From positions 1 to 64,000 of the forward strand of contig NZ_MUNZ01000077.1 of assembly GCF_002001205.1 (NCBI RefSeq): DNA of 64,000 nucleotides, written 5' to 3'. Position numbers and translations under genes: made by a program. This document shows, piece by piece, positions 1 through 8,174 of this stretch. Position 1 is the first letter of the stretch. The number at the start of each line of letters is the position of its first letter. The notes under the pieces are model-generated. The model saw nothing but the letters and a program-made list of their open reading frames with translations, was not told the DNA's origin and ran no database searches. Origin of the DNA: Hydrogenophaga sp. A37. Lineage in GTDB: Bacteria; Pseudomonadota; Gammaproteobacteria; Burkholderiales; Burkholderiaceae_C.

Positions 1-177
1 GTGGGTGGGGTTTTCCAGGGGGCAGACCGTCGTGATCCAAACAGGTCTTGCTCTGTCCATATTGCGCAGCCATCTGGTAGGTGGTGGTACAACTGGGATG
101 GTGGTCCTCGGTTTGGCAACTGGTCGACCAACAGGGAGGAGCGTCGGTTCGACTCTTGGCACACGTTCCGAGTTTAA
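1..177 (+). CDS. C-terminal fragment of an unrecognised protein (5' end outside window)
   Basis: Frame 1 is open from the first base to a TAA at 175-177, giving 58 residues with no start inside the window. The visible tail is rich in Trp, Arg and Asn, with two consecutive Trp followed by Tyr-Asn-Trp-Asp-Gly-Gly, and has a single Cys. A strong hairpin terminator follows ten bases after the stop, which supports this being a real gene end. I recognise no family. It could be an extracellular or surface protein, given the aromatic-rich tail, but that is only a guess. Confidence 0.5.
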   Translation: MGGVFQGADRRDPNRSCSVHIAQPSGRWWYNWDGGPRFGNWSTNREERRFDSWHTFRV

Positions 178-186
178 TTTTTAGTA

Positions 187-218
187 ACCAGCCGCCCTCG
201 TTGGGCGGTTGGTCTTTT
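187..218 (+). terminator. Rho-independent terminator
   Basis: An 11-bp stem (one G-U pair) of ACCAGCCGCCC with GGGCGGTTGGT around a 5-nt loop is followed by CTTTT. It separates the truncated upstream gene from the type II secretion operon, so the gsp promoter should lie between 219 and 260. Confidence 0.85.
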
Positions 219-260
219 GGTATATCTGATTCATCATAGTCGACCTGGTTTGAATCGTAC

Positions 261-848
261 ATGGCAATGGAAATCAAATCAGGATGGCATTGGTTGTGCA
301 GCTTTAGGTCGGTGCGTGCGGCCGATTTATTGTTGTGGATGTTTTCTGGTGCTGCTAGTGTTGCCGTGGCCTGGCTTATGGCGAATTTTTTCTGGTGGTT
401 TGCCTTCTTCTTTATGGGGGTCGGGCAATCATTGGCGCCGAGCGCTTTGCCCTCTCTGGTCGAGGAGGTTGCCCGGATTCAACGCAATCGATTGTTTGGT
501 ACTGCCGAATCCTCGATGCCGGGAACCCCAGGTGCCCCGACTGTCGTTGTGGTGCAAGCTGAGTGGTCGGTGTTGGGTACCTACGTTCGGCCAGGCGGGA
601 TGGGTTTTGCCGTGCTTTCGTCGGCTGGTGATCCAGAGTCCAAAGTAGTACGGGTTGGAGATAAATTGCCTACTGGTCATCAGGTGCTGGAGGTGGCGCC
701 AGACGCTGTGACTTTGACCTTGAATGGCCAAAAAAGCGTGATCTCCTTGAGAGCGGAATCCGGGGAACGCAAGGACTCCCAGGCTGTTGTCCCTGATCTC
801 AGCAACGGGGGCGATGCCCCAGTCATATCGACCAAAGGTCTTCCATGA
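261..848 (+). CDS. gspC: Type II secretion inner-membrane protein GspC
   Basis: This is the GspC clamp protein that links the inner-membrane platform to the secretin. The 195-residue product has a short cytoplasmic N-terminus and a hydrophobic segment at about residues 20-52. A periplasmic HR-type domain follows at about 75-165, with the typical run of short beta strands (Leu-Phe-Gly, then Gly-Phe-Ala-Val, then Val-Arg-Val-Gly-Asp-Lys-Leu). No PDZ domain is present; the C-terminus is short. The start is uncertain: ATG 261 and ATG 267 are both possible and neither has a clear ribosome binding site. The gene overlaps gspD by four bases (ATGA). Base composition is somewhat less GC-rich than downstream genes. 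Position and domain match make the assignment fairly safe. Confidence 0.8.
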   Translation: MAMEIKSGWHWLCSFRSVRAADLLLWMFSGAASVAVAWLMANFFWWFAFFFMGVGQSLAPSALPSLVEEVARIQRNRLFGTAESSMPGTPGAPTVVVVQAEWSVLGTYVRPGGMGFAVLSSAGDPESKVVRVGDKLPTGHQVLEVAPDAVTLTLNGQKSVISLRAESGERKDSQAVVPDLSNGGDAPVISTKGLP

Positions 849-3019
849 ATGTTTGCAAGCTTTTGGTGGCTTGTGGTTTTTCGCTGTGCGTATTCGCGGC
901 AAACGCCAATGAAGATCCCGTCACGCTCAATCTCGCCAACGCTGACATCGCGGGCGTTTTGAAGCTGGCTTCCGAGATAACCGGCAAGACGTTTGTCATT
1001 GACTCCAAGGTCAAAGGCAATCTGAACATGGTGTCTGCGGCGCCCATGCCTCGGTCCCTGGTGTACCCGACACTGATTGCAGCATTGAGACTGCAGGGCT
1101 TTGCAGCAGTGGATGACGGCAAGGTGGTGCGAATCCTTCCTGAGGCAGACGCCCGGCAGCAGTCGGTGGGACTGGGGGTGAACGGCAGCCCTGGCGATGT
1201 CATCACCACTCGGATGTTTCAGTTGCGGTACGAGGCTGCTCAGGCGGTCGGTGCGGCGATCAAGCCGTTGCTGCACAGCGCCGCTACCGTGGTCGCCTCT
1301 GCTGCAAACAACACGCTGGTGGTGACCGATTACGCGCAGAACCTGAAGCGACTGGAGGTGGTGCTGGGAGCCATCGACGTGCCGGGCATGGGACTTCCGG
1401 TGATGGTGCCCCTGAGCTACGCCACAGCCACCGATCTCGCGCCCATCATTCAGAACCTGATGGCAGACGGGCCGGTCCAGCAAGCAGCAAACGCCGGATC
1501 AACTGCGACCAGTGGTGCTTCGGCTGGCAGTCCGGTTGCCCTGACGGGCGACGGGTTTGCCGTGTACGCAGAGCCGCACAGCAACAGTCTGTTGATCCGC
1601 AGCAGCTCGCCCGGCAAGCTCCTGCGGGCGCAGCAGCTCATCAAGCAGGTCGACCGTCCCGAGGCTGGGGGCAACATCGAGGTGATCTACCTGCGGAACG
1701 CGGTGGCCAGTGAAGTGGCCCAAATGTTGCGCGCCATCCTCTCGGCCGACCCGTCCACTGCGAAGGCCGCGGGTTCTCCGTCCGCAGAAGGGGGAAGCAG
1801 CTCGTCGCTCAACCCCAACCGACAGTCTGGCCTGGTGGCCGGTGGTGGTTCGAACAACAGTGCTCAGTCGGCCACGGGCAGCGCCGCCGGGGCTGGTGGC
1901 GGCTGGCAAACGGCGGGCGGATTGGTGCAGGGAAGTTACGTGCAGGCAGACGTGGCCAACAACGCCATCCTGATCAGTGCGCCGAACATCGTGATCGAGC
2001 GGCTGCGCAAGGTCATCAAGCAGATGGACCTGCGCCGCACGCAGGTTTATGTGGAGGCCCTGATTGCCGAGGTGAGCAGCGACACTGCCGCTCAGTTCGG
2101 CTTCCAGTGGCAGGCACTGGGCGGTCTGGACAAAGGGGTCGACGGCACCCGCGTGGTGGGCGGCACCAATTTCGTCGGAGCGAACACTGGCATCCTGGGC
2201 ATGAGCAAGAACCCCCTGGGAAGCGGGGCGGGCCTGAGTCTGGGAGTTGCCAACGGCACCATCACGCTGCCCAACGGGGACATCATCACCAATCTGCTGG
2301 CACTCGCCACATTTCTGGAGACCACCAACAGCGGCAACATCCTGTCCACACCCAACCTGATGACGCTGGACAACCAGGAGGCCCAGATCATGATCGGGCA
2401 GGACGTCCCGATCGTGACCGGCAGTTATTCGTCGACCGCCTCGACGGCCACGGCCACCCCCTTCCAGACCTTCGAACGGCGCAAGGTGGGGTTGTCCCTG
2501 CGCATCCTGCCCCAGGTGTCAGAGGGTGGCATGGTTCGAATGAAGATCGTTCAGGAAGCCTCTTCCGTGGTGCCCAGTTCACTCAGCAGCGCCTCGGGTC
2601 CTGTCATCAACACCCGCACCATTGAGACGGCGGTGCAGGTGCAGGACGGGGGCCTCATTGTGCTGGGCGGCCTGTTGCAGGACAGTCTGAGCGACGTGGA
2701 AAACAAGGTGCCTGGTTTGGGCGATATTCCGTTGCTCGGCGGGCTGTTCCGCCACACCAGCAAGGCGCGCACCAAGACCAATCTGCTGGTGTTCATCCGC
2801 CCCAAGACCTTGCGCTCGGCCGACGCTGACACCGCACTGTCCATGGATCGGTATGCCTACATCCGGGGCCTGCAGAAGGAGACCAACGAAGCGATCAAGC
2901 AGGAAGCCGGCCCCCTGCTGAGCCCGATGGGCCTGAAAACCAGCACCTCGCTCAGCATGGTGCCCGCGCAGGCGGCACCGACGCCAGAGCCCACCGCGCC
3001 AATGTCTGCGCCAAGGTAG
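845..3019 (+). CDS. gspD: Type II secretion secretin GspD
   Basis: This is the outer-membrane secretin that forms the exit channel of the T2SS. The 724-residue product has a Sec signal peptide (about 1-21, ending Phe-Ala-Ala-Asn-Ala). N0 to N3 periplasmic domains cover about 24-400 and are interrupted by a Gly/Ser-rich linker at about 300-360. The secretin beta-barrel domain follows, containing the diagnostic VPGLGDIPLLGGLF motif near residue 622. Length fits the family. The tail after about residue 690 is Ala/Pro-rich. The start ATG overlaps the gspC stop (ATGA), indicating translational coupling. No pilotin-type lipoprotein is encoded nearby. Confidence 0.97.
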   Translation: MNVCKLLVACGFSLCVFAANANEDPVTLNLANADIAGVLKLASEITGKTFVIDSKVKGNLNMVSAAPMPRSLVYPTLIAALRLQGFAAVDDGKVVRILPEADARQQSVGLGVNGSPGDVITTRMFQLRYEAAQAVGAAIKPLLHSAATVVASAANNTLVVTDYAQNLKRLEVVLGAIDVPGMGLPVMVPLSYATATDLAPIIQNLMADGPVQQAANAGSTATSGASAGSPVALTGDGFAVYAEPHSNSLLIRSSSPGKLLRAQQLIKQVDRPEAGGNIEVIYLRNAVASEVAQMLRAILSADPSTAKAAGSPSAEGGSSSSLNPNRQSGLVAGGGSNNSAQSATGSAAGAGGGWQTAGGLVQGSYVQADVANNAILISAPNIVIERLRKVIKQMDLRRTQVYVEALIAEVSSDTAAQFGFQWQALGGLDKGVDGTRVVGGTNFVGANTGILGMSKNPLGSGAGLSLGVANGTITLPNGDIITNLLALATFLETTNSGNILSTPNLMTLDNQEAQIMIGQDVPIVTGSYSSTASTATATPFQTFERRKVGLSLRILPQVSEGGMVRMKIVQEASSVVPSSLSSASGPVINTRTIETAVQVQDGGLIVLGGLLQDSLSDVENKVPGLGDIPLLGGLFRHTSKARTKTNLLVFIRPKTLRSADADTALSMDRYAYIRGLQKETNEAIKQEAGPLLSPMGLKTSTSLSMVPAQAAPTPEPTAPMSAPR

Positions 3020-3022
3020 CCC

Positions 3023-4495
3023 ATGGTGGCTCTGAAAACATTGGCCCCGGGCCGGATTCCCTACCTGTTTGCCCGTCGCCACGGCGTGCTGTTGCATGCC
3101 GCCGCCGGCGATCCGGTGTTGTGGGTGTGCCAGGCCACGCCGGTGGCGGCGTTGGCCGAGGTGCGCCGCGCCGTGGGGGCGCAGGTGCCCATCAAGGTGG
3201 TGCCCGACGACGAGTTCTCGCAGGCGCTCACCACGATCTATTCGGACGGCTCGGACAGCGCCGCGTCCATCGTGGACACCGCCGGCCAGGAGGTGGATCT
3301 GGACCAGCTGGTCAACGACCTGCCGCCGGTGGAAGACCTGCTGGCCAGTGACGGCGATGCGCCGGTGATCCGGTTGATCAACGCGCTGATTGCCCAGGCC
3401 GTGCGCGAGGGGGCGTCGGACATCCACATCGAGCCCGAAGAAAGCCGCACCGTGGTGCGCATGCGCCGCGACGGCGAGCTGGTGGAGGTGCTGGCGCCGC
3501 ACCGGGCGCTGCACGCGGCCATGTCCTCACGCATCAAGATCCTGGCGCAACTGGACATTGCCGAAAAGCGCCTGCCGCAGGACGGGCGCATCGCCATCCG
3601 GCTGGCGGGCAAGACGGTGGACGTGCGCGTGTCCACGGTGCCCACCTCGCATGGCGAGCGTGTGGTGATGCGCCTGCTGGACAAAGACCCCAAGCGCATG
3701 GACCTGGCGGTGCTGGGGATGGCGCCGGACACGCTGGCCAGCTTTGACGCCGCCATCCACGCACCGCACGGCATCGTGCTGGTGACAGGTCCTACGGGCT
3801 CAGGCAAGACCACCACGCTCTATGGCGCGCTGATGCGCATGAACTCCCGCAACCGCAACATCATGACGGTGGAAGATCCGGTGGAGTACGACCTGGCGGG
3901 CGTTGGCCAGGTGCAGATCCACTCGCGCATCGACATGACCTTTGCCCGCGCCTTGCGCGCGCTGCTGCGGCAGGACCCGGACGTGGTGATGATCGGCGAG
4001 ATCCGCGACCTGGAAACCGCACAGATCGCCATCCAGGCCAGCCTGACCGGCCACCTGGTGCTGGCCACCGTGCACACCAACGACTCGGTCAGCGCCATCA
4101 CCCGCCTGGTGGACATGGGGGTGGAGCCGTTTCTGCTGGCGTCCAGCCTGATCGGGGTGCTGGCCCAGCGTCTGGTGCGACAGCTGTGTCCGCACTGCAA
4201 GGAACCCGACCCGGTGTATGCGGACGATGCCGACACGCAGGGCCGCCCCTTCCGGCCACGCGGCTGCTCGGCATGCCGCGGCACCGGCTACGCGGGTCGG
4301 TTGGGCATTTACGAGTGGCTGTCCGTGGACGACCGGCTGCGCCGGCTGGTGCACGACGGCGCGGGCGAGCACGTGCTGCGCGACACCGCACGCGAGCACA
4401 GTGGCCTGCGCCTGTTGCAGGAAGACGGCCAGCGCTGGGTGCGCTCGGGCGTGACCTCGGTGGACGAGTTGATGCGCGTGGCGGGCGACCGTTGA
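3023..4495 (+). CDS. gspE: Type II secretion ATPase GspE
   Basis: This is the cytoplasmic hexameric ATPase that drives pseudopilus assembly. The 490-residue product has an N-terminal domain that binds GspL and a RecA-like ATPase domain. The Walker A motif GPTGSGKTT is near residues 256-264, an Asp box with VMIGEIRD lies near 320-328, and two CxxC pairs form the family's zinc module near residues 390 and 415. It starts 3 bp after the gspD stop with an AAGG element upstream. Its TGA overlaps the TTG start of gspF. All expected catalytic elements are present. Confidence 0.97.
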   Translation: MVALKTLAPGRIPYLFARRHGVLLHAAAGDPVLWVCQATPVAALAEVRRAVGAQVPIKVVPDDEFSQALTTIYSDGSDSAASIVDTAGQEVDLDQLVNDLPPVEDLLASDGDAPVIRLINALIAQAVREGASDIHIEPEESRTVVRMRRDGELVEVLAPHRALHAAMSSRIKILAQLDIAEKRLPQDGRIAIRLAGKTVDVRVSTVPTSHGERVVMRLLDKDPKRMDLAVLGMAPDTLASFDAAIHAPHGIVLVTGPTGSGKTTTLYGALMRMNSRNRNIMTVEDPVEYDLAGVGQVQIHSRIDMTFARALRALLRQDPDVVMIGEIRDLETAQIAIQASLTGHLVLATVHTNDSVSAITRLVDMGVEPFLLASSLIGVLAQRLVRQLCPHCKEPDPVYADDADTQGRPFRPRGCSACRGTGYAGRLGIYEWLSVDDRLRRLVHDGAGEHVLRDTAREHSGLRLLQEDGQRWVRSGVTSVDELMRVAGDR

Positions 4496-5697
4496 AGTCC
4501 TTCCGCTACCAGGCCATCGACGCTACCGGTGCCCGGGTGGAAGGCAGCCAGGAGGCCGACAGCGCCGCCCAGTTGCGCACCAGCCTGCGCGACAAGGGCT
4601 TGCTGCCGGTGTCGGTGGACGAGGCCAGCGCCCACGCCCCCGGGGCGGGCGGGCGCCGCAGCCGCATCCCGCCCAGGGCCTTGTTTCTGCTGACGCAGCA
4701 GTGGGCCTCGCTGCTGCGCGCGGGCCTGAATGTGGACGCCTCGCTGGTCACGCTGGCCGGCCAGGTGGACAAGCCCGCGCACGGACTCATCATCAACGCG
4801 GTGCGCAACGAGGTCCGCGCCGGCCACAGCCTGGCCAGCGCCCTGGCCATGCACCCGCGCAGCTTTCCGCCGCTGTACATCGCCCTCATCAAGGCAGGCG
4901 AAACGGCGGGCGAGCTCAGCGAGGTCATGTCGCGCCTGGCCGACTACCTGGCCGAGAGCCAGTCGCTGCGCAGCAAGACGCTGGAGGCCATGATCTATCC
5001 GCTGGTCATGCTGGTGGTGGCCCTGGCGGTGGTGGGCGTGCTGCTGGCCTATGTGGTGCCCCAGGTGGTGACGGTGTTCGAGAACCAGCGCCAGACGCTG
5101 CCGCTGCTCACCCGCGCCCTGCTGGCCGTGAGCGGCGCCGTGCGCGAAGGCGGGGGCTACGCCCTGGGTGTGGCGCTGCTGGGTGGCCTGTGGTGGCGCA
5201 ACGCCATGCAGAAATACGGCTTTCGCCGGGCGGTGGACGTGCGGCTGCTGCGCTTTCCCGTGGTGGGCAAGCTGCTGCGCTCCGCCGACACCGCGCGGTT
5301 CGCCAGCACCTTGGCCATTCTGGTGCGCAGCGGCGTGCCGCTGCTGTTGGCGCTGGAAGCTGGCAAGGGTCTGCTGGAGCGCCTGCCGCTCAAGGAGATC
5401 GTGGCCCACGCGCTTCAAGAAGTGAACGCTGGCAAGAGCCTGAGCCGCTCCCTCAAACACAAGGATGGTTTCCCGCCCTTGCTGATCAACCTCATCGCCA
5501 GCGGCGAACAAAGCGGCCAACTGGCCGAGATGCTGGCGCAAGCCGCGCGGCTGGAACAGCTGTCGCTGGAGCACGACGTGGCCATCCTGATCCGGTTGCT
5601 GGAGCCGCTGATGATCCTGGTCATGGGCGGCATGGTGCTGATGATTGTGCTGGCCATCCTGCAACCCATCTTCAACATCAACCAGGTGCTGATGTGA
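4492..5697 (+). CDS. gspF: Type II secretion platform protein GspF (TTG start)
   Basis: This is the polytopic inner-membrane platform protein of the T2SS. The start is TTG at 4492, inside the gspE stop (TTGA), and gives a 401-residue protein beginning (fMet)-Lys-Ser-Phe-Arg-Tyr-Gln-Ala, which is the family's usual N-terminus. A longer open frame reaches upstream into gspE but would add non-homologous sequence, so it was rejected. Two cytoplasmic T2SSF domains (about 70-190 and 270-395) are separated and followed by hydrophobic segments at about 166-190, 222-236 and 365-390. Immediately behind its stop lies a copy of the GC-rich repeat. Confidence 0.95.
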   Translation: MKSFRYQAIDATGARVEGSQEADSAAQLRTSLRDKGLLPVSVDEASAHAPGAGGRRSRIPPRALFLLTQQWASLLRAGLNVDASLVTLAGQVDKPAHGLIINAVRNEVRAGHSLASALAMHPRSFPPLYIALIKAGETAGELSEVMSRLADYLAESQSLRSKTLEAMIYPLVMLVVALAVVGVLLAYVVPQVVTVFENQRQTLPLLTRALLAVSGAVREGGGYALGVALLGGLWWRNAMQKYGFRRAVDVRLLRFPVVGKLLRSADTARFASTLAILVRSGVPLLLALEAGKGLLERLPLKEIVAHALQEVNAGKSLSRSLKHKDGFPPLLINLIASGEQSGQLAEMLAQAARLEQLSLEHDVAILIRLLEPLMILVMGGMVLMIVLAILQPIFNINQVLM

Positions 5698-5805
5698 AGC
5701 GCCCCCTGCGTCGCTTCGCGCCTTCCCCCTCTCTCGCTTCGCGGGAGGGGGACGCCATCTGCGGCCCGGCTAAGCCGGTTCCGCGATGGCACTGGGCTGT
5801 CCCGT
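5698..5805 (+). repeat. Stop-anchored GC-rich repeat, copy 1 (gspF-gspH gap)
   Basis: It begins directly after the gspF TGA with AGCGCCCCCTGCGTCGCTTC, then a pyrimidine/purine palindrome (CCCCCTCTC...GGGAGGGGG) and a second arm with GGCCCGGCTAAGCCGGTTCC. It matches the copies at 12625-12719, 26326-26433 and 55640-55739. The frame from a GTG at 5694 is open through the whole repeat into gspH. Confidence 0.75.
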
Positions 5806-5807
5806 CC

Positions 5808-6281
5808 ATGAACCAGCGAGGTTTCACGCTGATCGAACTCCTGGTGGTGATGGTCATCCTGGGGGTGATGCTGGCCATGGCGATGCCCGACACCCGCAGC
5901 GCGGCGGCGGTGCAGCGGCAGGTGTCCACGGAGAAGTTCGTGGCCACCCTGGAAGCCGCCATGTTCGCCAGCGTGATCGGCGGCCAGCACCTGCGCCTGG
6001 TGTCTGACGGGCGCCGCTACCACTTTGAGAAGCGCCACGCCGATGGCACTTGGCTGCGCCCCCACGACGCCGCCGCGCTGCGGGCGGGTCAACTGGCCGA
6101 CGATGTCCGCATCGAGCAGACCTGGCTGGACAACAAAGCACTGCAGCCGCCGCTGCGCATCGAGTTCATCGGCGCCACGCCGCCGCTGCTGCGCATTCGG
6201 TTGCGCGACGGGCAGCGGCTGGTCCGGCTCGACACCACCGCTTCCGGTGGCGTCGTTCAAACGGTGGAGCCCGGGGGCTGA
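5808..6281 (+). CDS. gspH: Type II secretion minor pseudopilin GspH
   Basis: This is a minor pseudopilin of the pseudopilus tip. ATG 5808 gives 157 residues with a 5-residue leader (MNQRG) cleaved before Phe, then the class III pilin helix TLIELLVVMVILGVMLAMA with the conserved Glu at +5. The rest is a GspH-type beta domain. An in-frame GTG at 5694, overlapping the gspF stop, would add 38 residues read from the repeat; I consider this a relic of coupling and prefer 5808 because pilin leaders are short. The stop overlaps the gspI start (TGATG). GspG is not next to it, which is unusual. Confidence 0.9.
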   Translation: MNQRGFTLIELLVVMVILGVMLAMAMPDTRSAAAVQRQVSTEKFVATLEAAMFASVIGGQHLRLVSDGRRYHFEKRHADGTWLRPHDAAALRAGQLADDVRIEQTWLDNKALQPPLRIEFIGATPPLLRIRLRDGQRLVRLDTTASGGVVQTVEPGG

Positions 6282-6715
6282 TGCGACACCAAAGCTTGAA
6301 CCGTGCCGGGTCACGTCGTGGCAACCAAGGCGTGCGGGGCATCAGCCTGCTGGAGGTGCTGGTCGCCTTGTTGGTGCTCAGCATCGGCCTCATCGCGGCC
6401 GTGCGGTCCACGGGCCTGACGGCGGCCAATGCGCTGCGCCTGCGCACGCAAATGTGCGCCGACTGGGTGGGGCAGAACCGGCTCGAAATGCACCACGCCC
6501 GCGCCGACTGGCTGGAGGCGGGCATGCAGCCCGCGCAGACCGAACGCCAGTGCGGGCAGGATTTCGTCGTCTCGGAAGAGGTGAGCGACACCCCCAGCCC
6601 GCTGGCCCGCAAGGTGGACGTGCATGTGTCCCTGAAAGACGATCCGACGGCGAAGGTGGTGGTGCAGGGCTATCTGACCCGCAGGGTTCGCCAACCCTGG
6701 GAGGCGCCCCTTTGA
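6281..6715 (+). CDS. gspI: Type II secretion minor pseudopilin GspI
   Basis: A 144-residue pseudopilin. The leader is about 20 residues with several Arg and ends in Gly before Ile-Ser-Leu-Leu-Glu, with the N-methylated helix LLEVLVALLVLSIGL. One further domain follows with two Cys (near residues 61 and 93). GspI, GspJ and GspK form the tip complex. Start ATG 6281 overlaps the gspH stop and its own stop overlaps the TTG start of gspJ, so translation is coupled. Confidence 0.92.
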   Translation: MRHQSLNRAGSRRGNQGVRGISLLEVLVALLVLSIGLIAAVRSTGLTAANALRLRTQMCADWVGQNRLEMHHARADWLEAGMQPAQTERQCGQDFVVSEEVSDTPSPLARKVDVHVSLKDDPTAKVVVQGYLTRRVRQPWEAPL

Positions 6716-7302
6716 ACGCGCCTCGCCACACCCGCGGCATGACGCTGCTGGAAGTCATGGTCGCCATGGCCTTGCTGGCCGTGCTGGGCGTCATGGCCAG
6801 CAAAGGCCTGACGCAGGTCATCCGGGCCCGTGACGTGGTGTACGACGAACAGGCGCGCTGGCGCAGCATCGCCATGGCCTGGGCGCGGGTGGGCGAAGAC
6901 GTCACCACCGGCGCGGACGGCCTGCCCACAGACGTGGCCGAGGTCCGCTGGCAGGGTCAGGGGGCCACGGTCCAGTGGGCCATCTGGGGGGCGGCGGGCA
7001 GCGTGCTGCCCGTCCAGTACAGCGTGCGCAACGACACCCTGCTGCGCACGCAGGGGGCCGATCTGTCCCGCCCGCGCGAGACCTTGCCCGGCACCGATCG
7101 GGCGGCCGTCAACGCACCGGACCTGGAGACGCCGCTGCTCGACGGCGTGCGGGCCATGAGCCTGTCGTTCCTGGACGGCCAGGGCACATGGCACGACCGC
7201 TGGCCGCAAGAAGGCGTGGCCTATGCCCGGCCGCATGCCTTGCGCGTGGCCCTGGCGCTGGACGACGGGCGCGATGTCACACGGATCTTCGCCCTGCCAT
7301 GA
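6712..7302 (+). CDS. gspJ: Type II secretion minor pseudopilin GspJ (TTG start)
   Basis: A 196-residue pseudopilin of the tip complex. The TTG at 6712, within the gspI stop (TTGA), gives leader LNAPRHTRG followed by Met-Thr-Leu-Leu-Glu-Val. The first ATG (6739) would remove the leader peptide needed by prepilin peptidase, so the TTG start is preferred. Glu at +5 is present. Its stop overlaps the gspK ATG (ATGA). Confidence 0.9.
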   Translation: MNAPRHTRGMTLLEVMVAMALLAVLGVMASKGLTQVIRARDVVYDEQARWRSIAMAWARVGEDVTTGADGLPTDVAEVRWQGQGATVQWAIWGAAGSVLPVQYSVRNDTLLRTQGADLSRPRETLPGTDRAAVNAPDLETPLLDGVRAMSLSFLDGQGTWHDRWPQEGVAYARPHALRVALALDDGRDVTRIFALP

Positions 7303-8174
7303 GCCGTCGCATCCAGGCCCCCAACCGCCATCAGCGAGGCGTTGCCCTGCTGATGGCCCTGCTGATCGTGGCCGTGGTCACCGTGCTGGCGTCGGCCATC
7401 CTCTGGCGTGTCGATATCTGGGTCACGCAAGTGAACGTATTGCGCGACGCGCGCCAGTCGCACCGGCTGGTGATGGGCGGCGTGGATTGGGCGCGCTCGG
7501 TGCTTTACGAGCGGCAGCGCCAACGTGTCGGCAAAGACTACCTGGGCGAAGCCTGGGCCACGCGGGTGCCGCCCATCCCGGTGGCAGGCGGTGAAATCAG
7601 CGGCCAGATGTTTGACGAACAGGCCAAGTTCAACATGGCCTGGCTGTTGGCGGGCGACCCCTACGCCTGGGGGCAGTACGAGCGCCTGCTGCGGGCGCTG
7701 GAGCTGTCCCCCGCTCTGGCCGGTTCTTTGAGATCGGCGCTGTCGGGCAAGGTGAACGAACGCGTGCGCTACATGGGCTTGGCCAGCCTGGAAGGCATTC
7801 TCGGCTACACCCCGGAAGTGATCGAAAAACTGGACAAATACATCACGCTGTTGCCCAGGACCGATTCCAAGCTGAACGTGAACACCGCGCCGCTTGAATT
7901 GATTTACGCCTTCGTGCCGGGCCTGAGTTTCGAGCAGGCCAAAGCCATCGTTGATCGGCGTGCCGCGAAGCCCTTTGATTTCACCCCCGACTTCTACACC
8001 CTGCTCAGTGGTGAGGTCAGGGACACATTCCGCACCGACGCCATTTCGGTGCGCAGCGATTTTTTCAAGGTGGAAGTGCACACTACCTTTGAGCAGGGGC
8101 GGGCGTCCGCGGTCGCCCTGTTGAGACGAAAACCCGGGGCCTGGCCCGATGTTGTTTGGATGAAGCGCCCATGA
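7299..8174 (+). CDS. gspK: Type II secretion minor pseudopilin GspK
   Basis: This is the largest minor pseudopilin, capping the pseudopilus. The 291-residue product has a 14-residue leader ending Arg-Gly, then the hydrophobic helix VALLMALLIVAVVTVLASAI. The +5 residue is not Glu, as is characteristic of GspK. The large alpha domain typical of GspK follows, including the motif Leu-Asn-Val-Asn-Thr-Ala near residue 193. ATG 7299 overlaps the gspJ stop, and the stop overlaps the gspL ATG. Confidence 0.93.
   Translation: MSRRIQAPNRHQRGVALLMALLIVAVVTVLASAILWRVDIWVTQVNVLRDARQSHRLVMGGVDWARSVLYERQRQRVGKDYLGEAWATRVPPIPVAGGEISGQMFDEQAKFNMAWLLAGDPYAWGQYERLLRALELSPALAGSLRSALSGKVNERVRYMGLASLEGILGYTPEVIEKLDKYITLLPRTDSKLNVNTAPLELIYAFVPGLSFEQAKAIVDRRAAKPFDFTPDFYTLLSGEVRDTFRTDAISVRSDFFKVEVHTTFEQGRASAVALLRRKPGAWPDVVWMKRP

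Noticed and set aside
4309-5664. 451-codon minus-strand frame opposite gspF
   Set aside because: Shadow frame; gspF is secure by homology and operon overlap.
5694-5807. GspH with a 38-residue N-terminal extension read from the repeat
   Set aside because: A pilin leader of more than 40 residues is implausible; the MNQRG leader at 5808 is complete. Kept as a finding about reading-frame preservation only.
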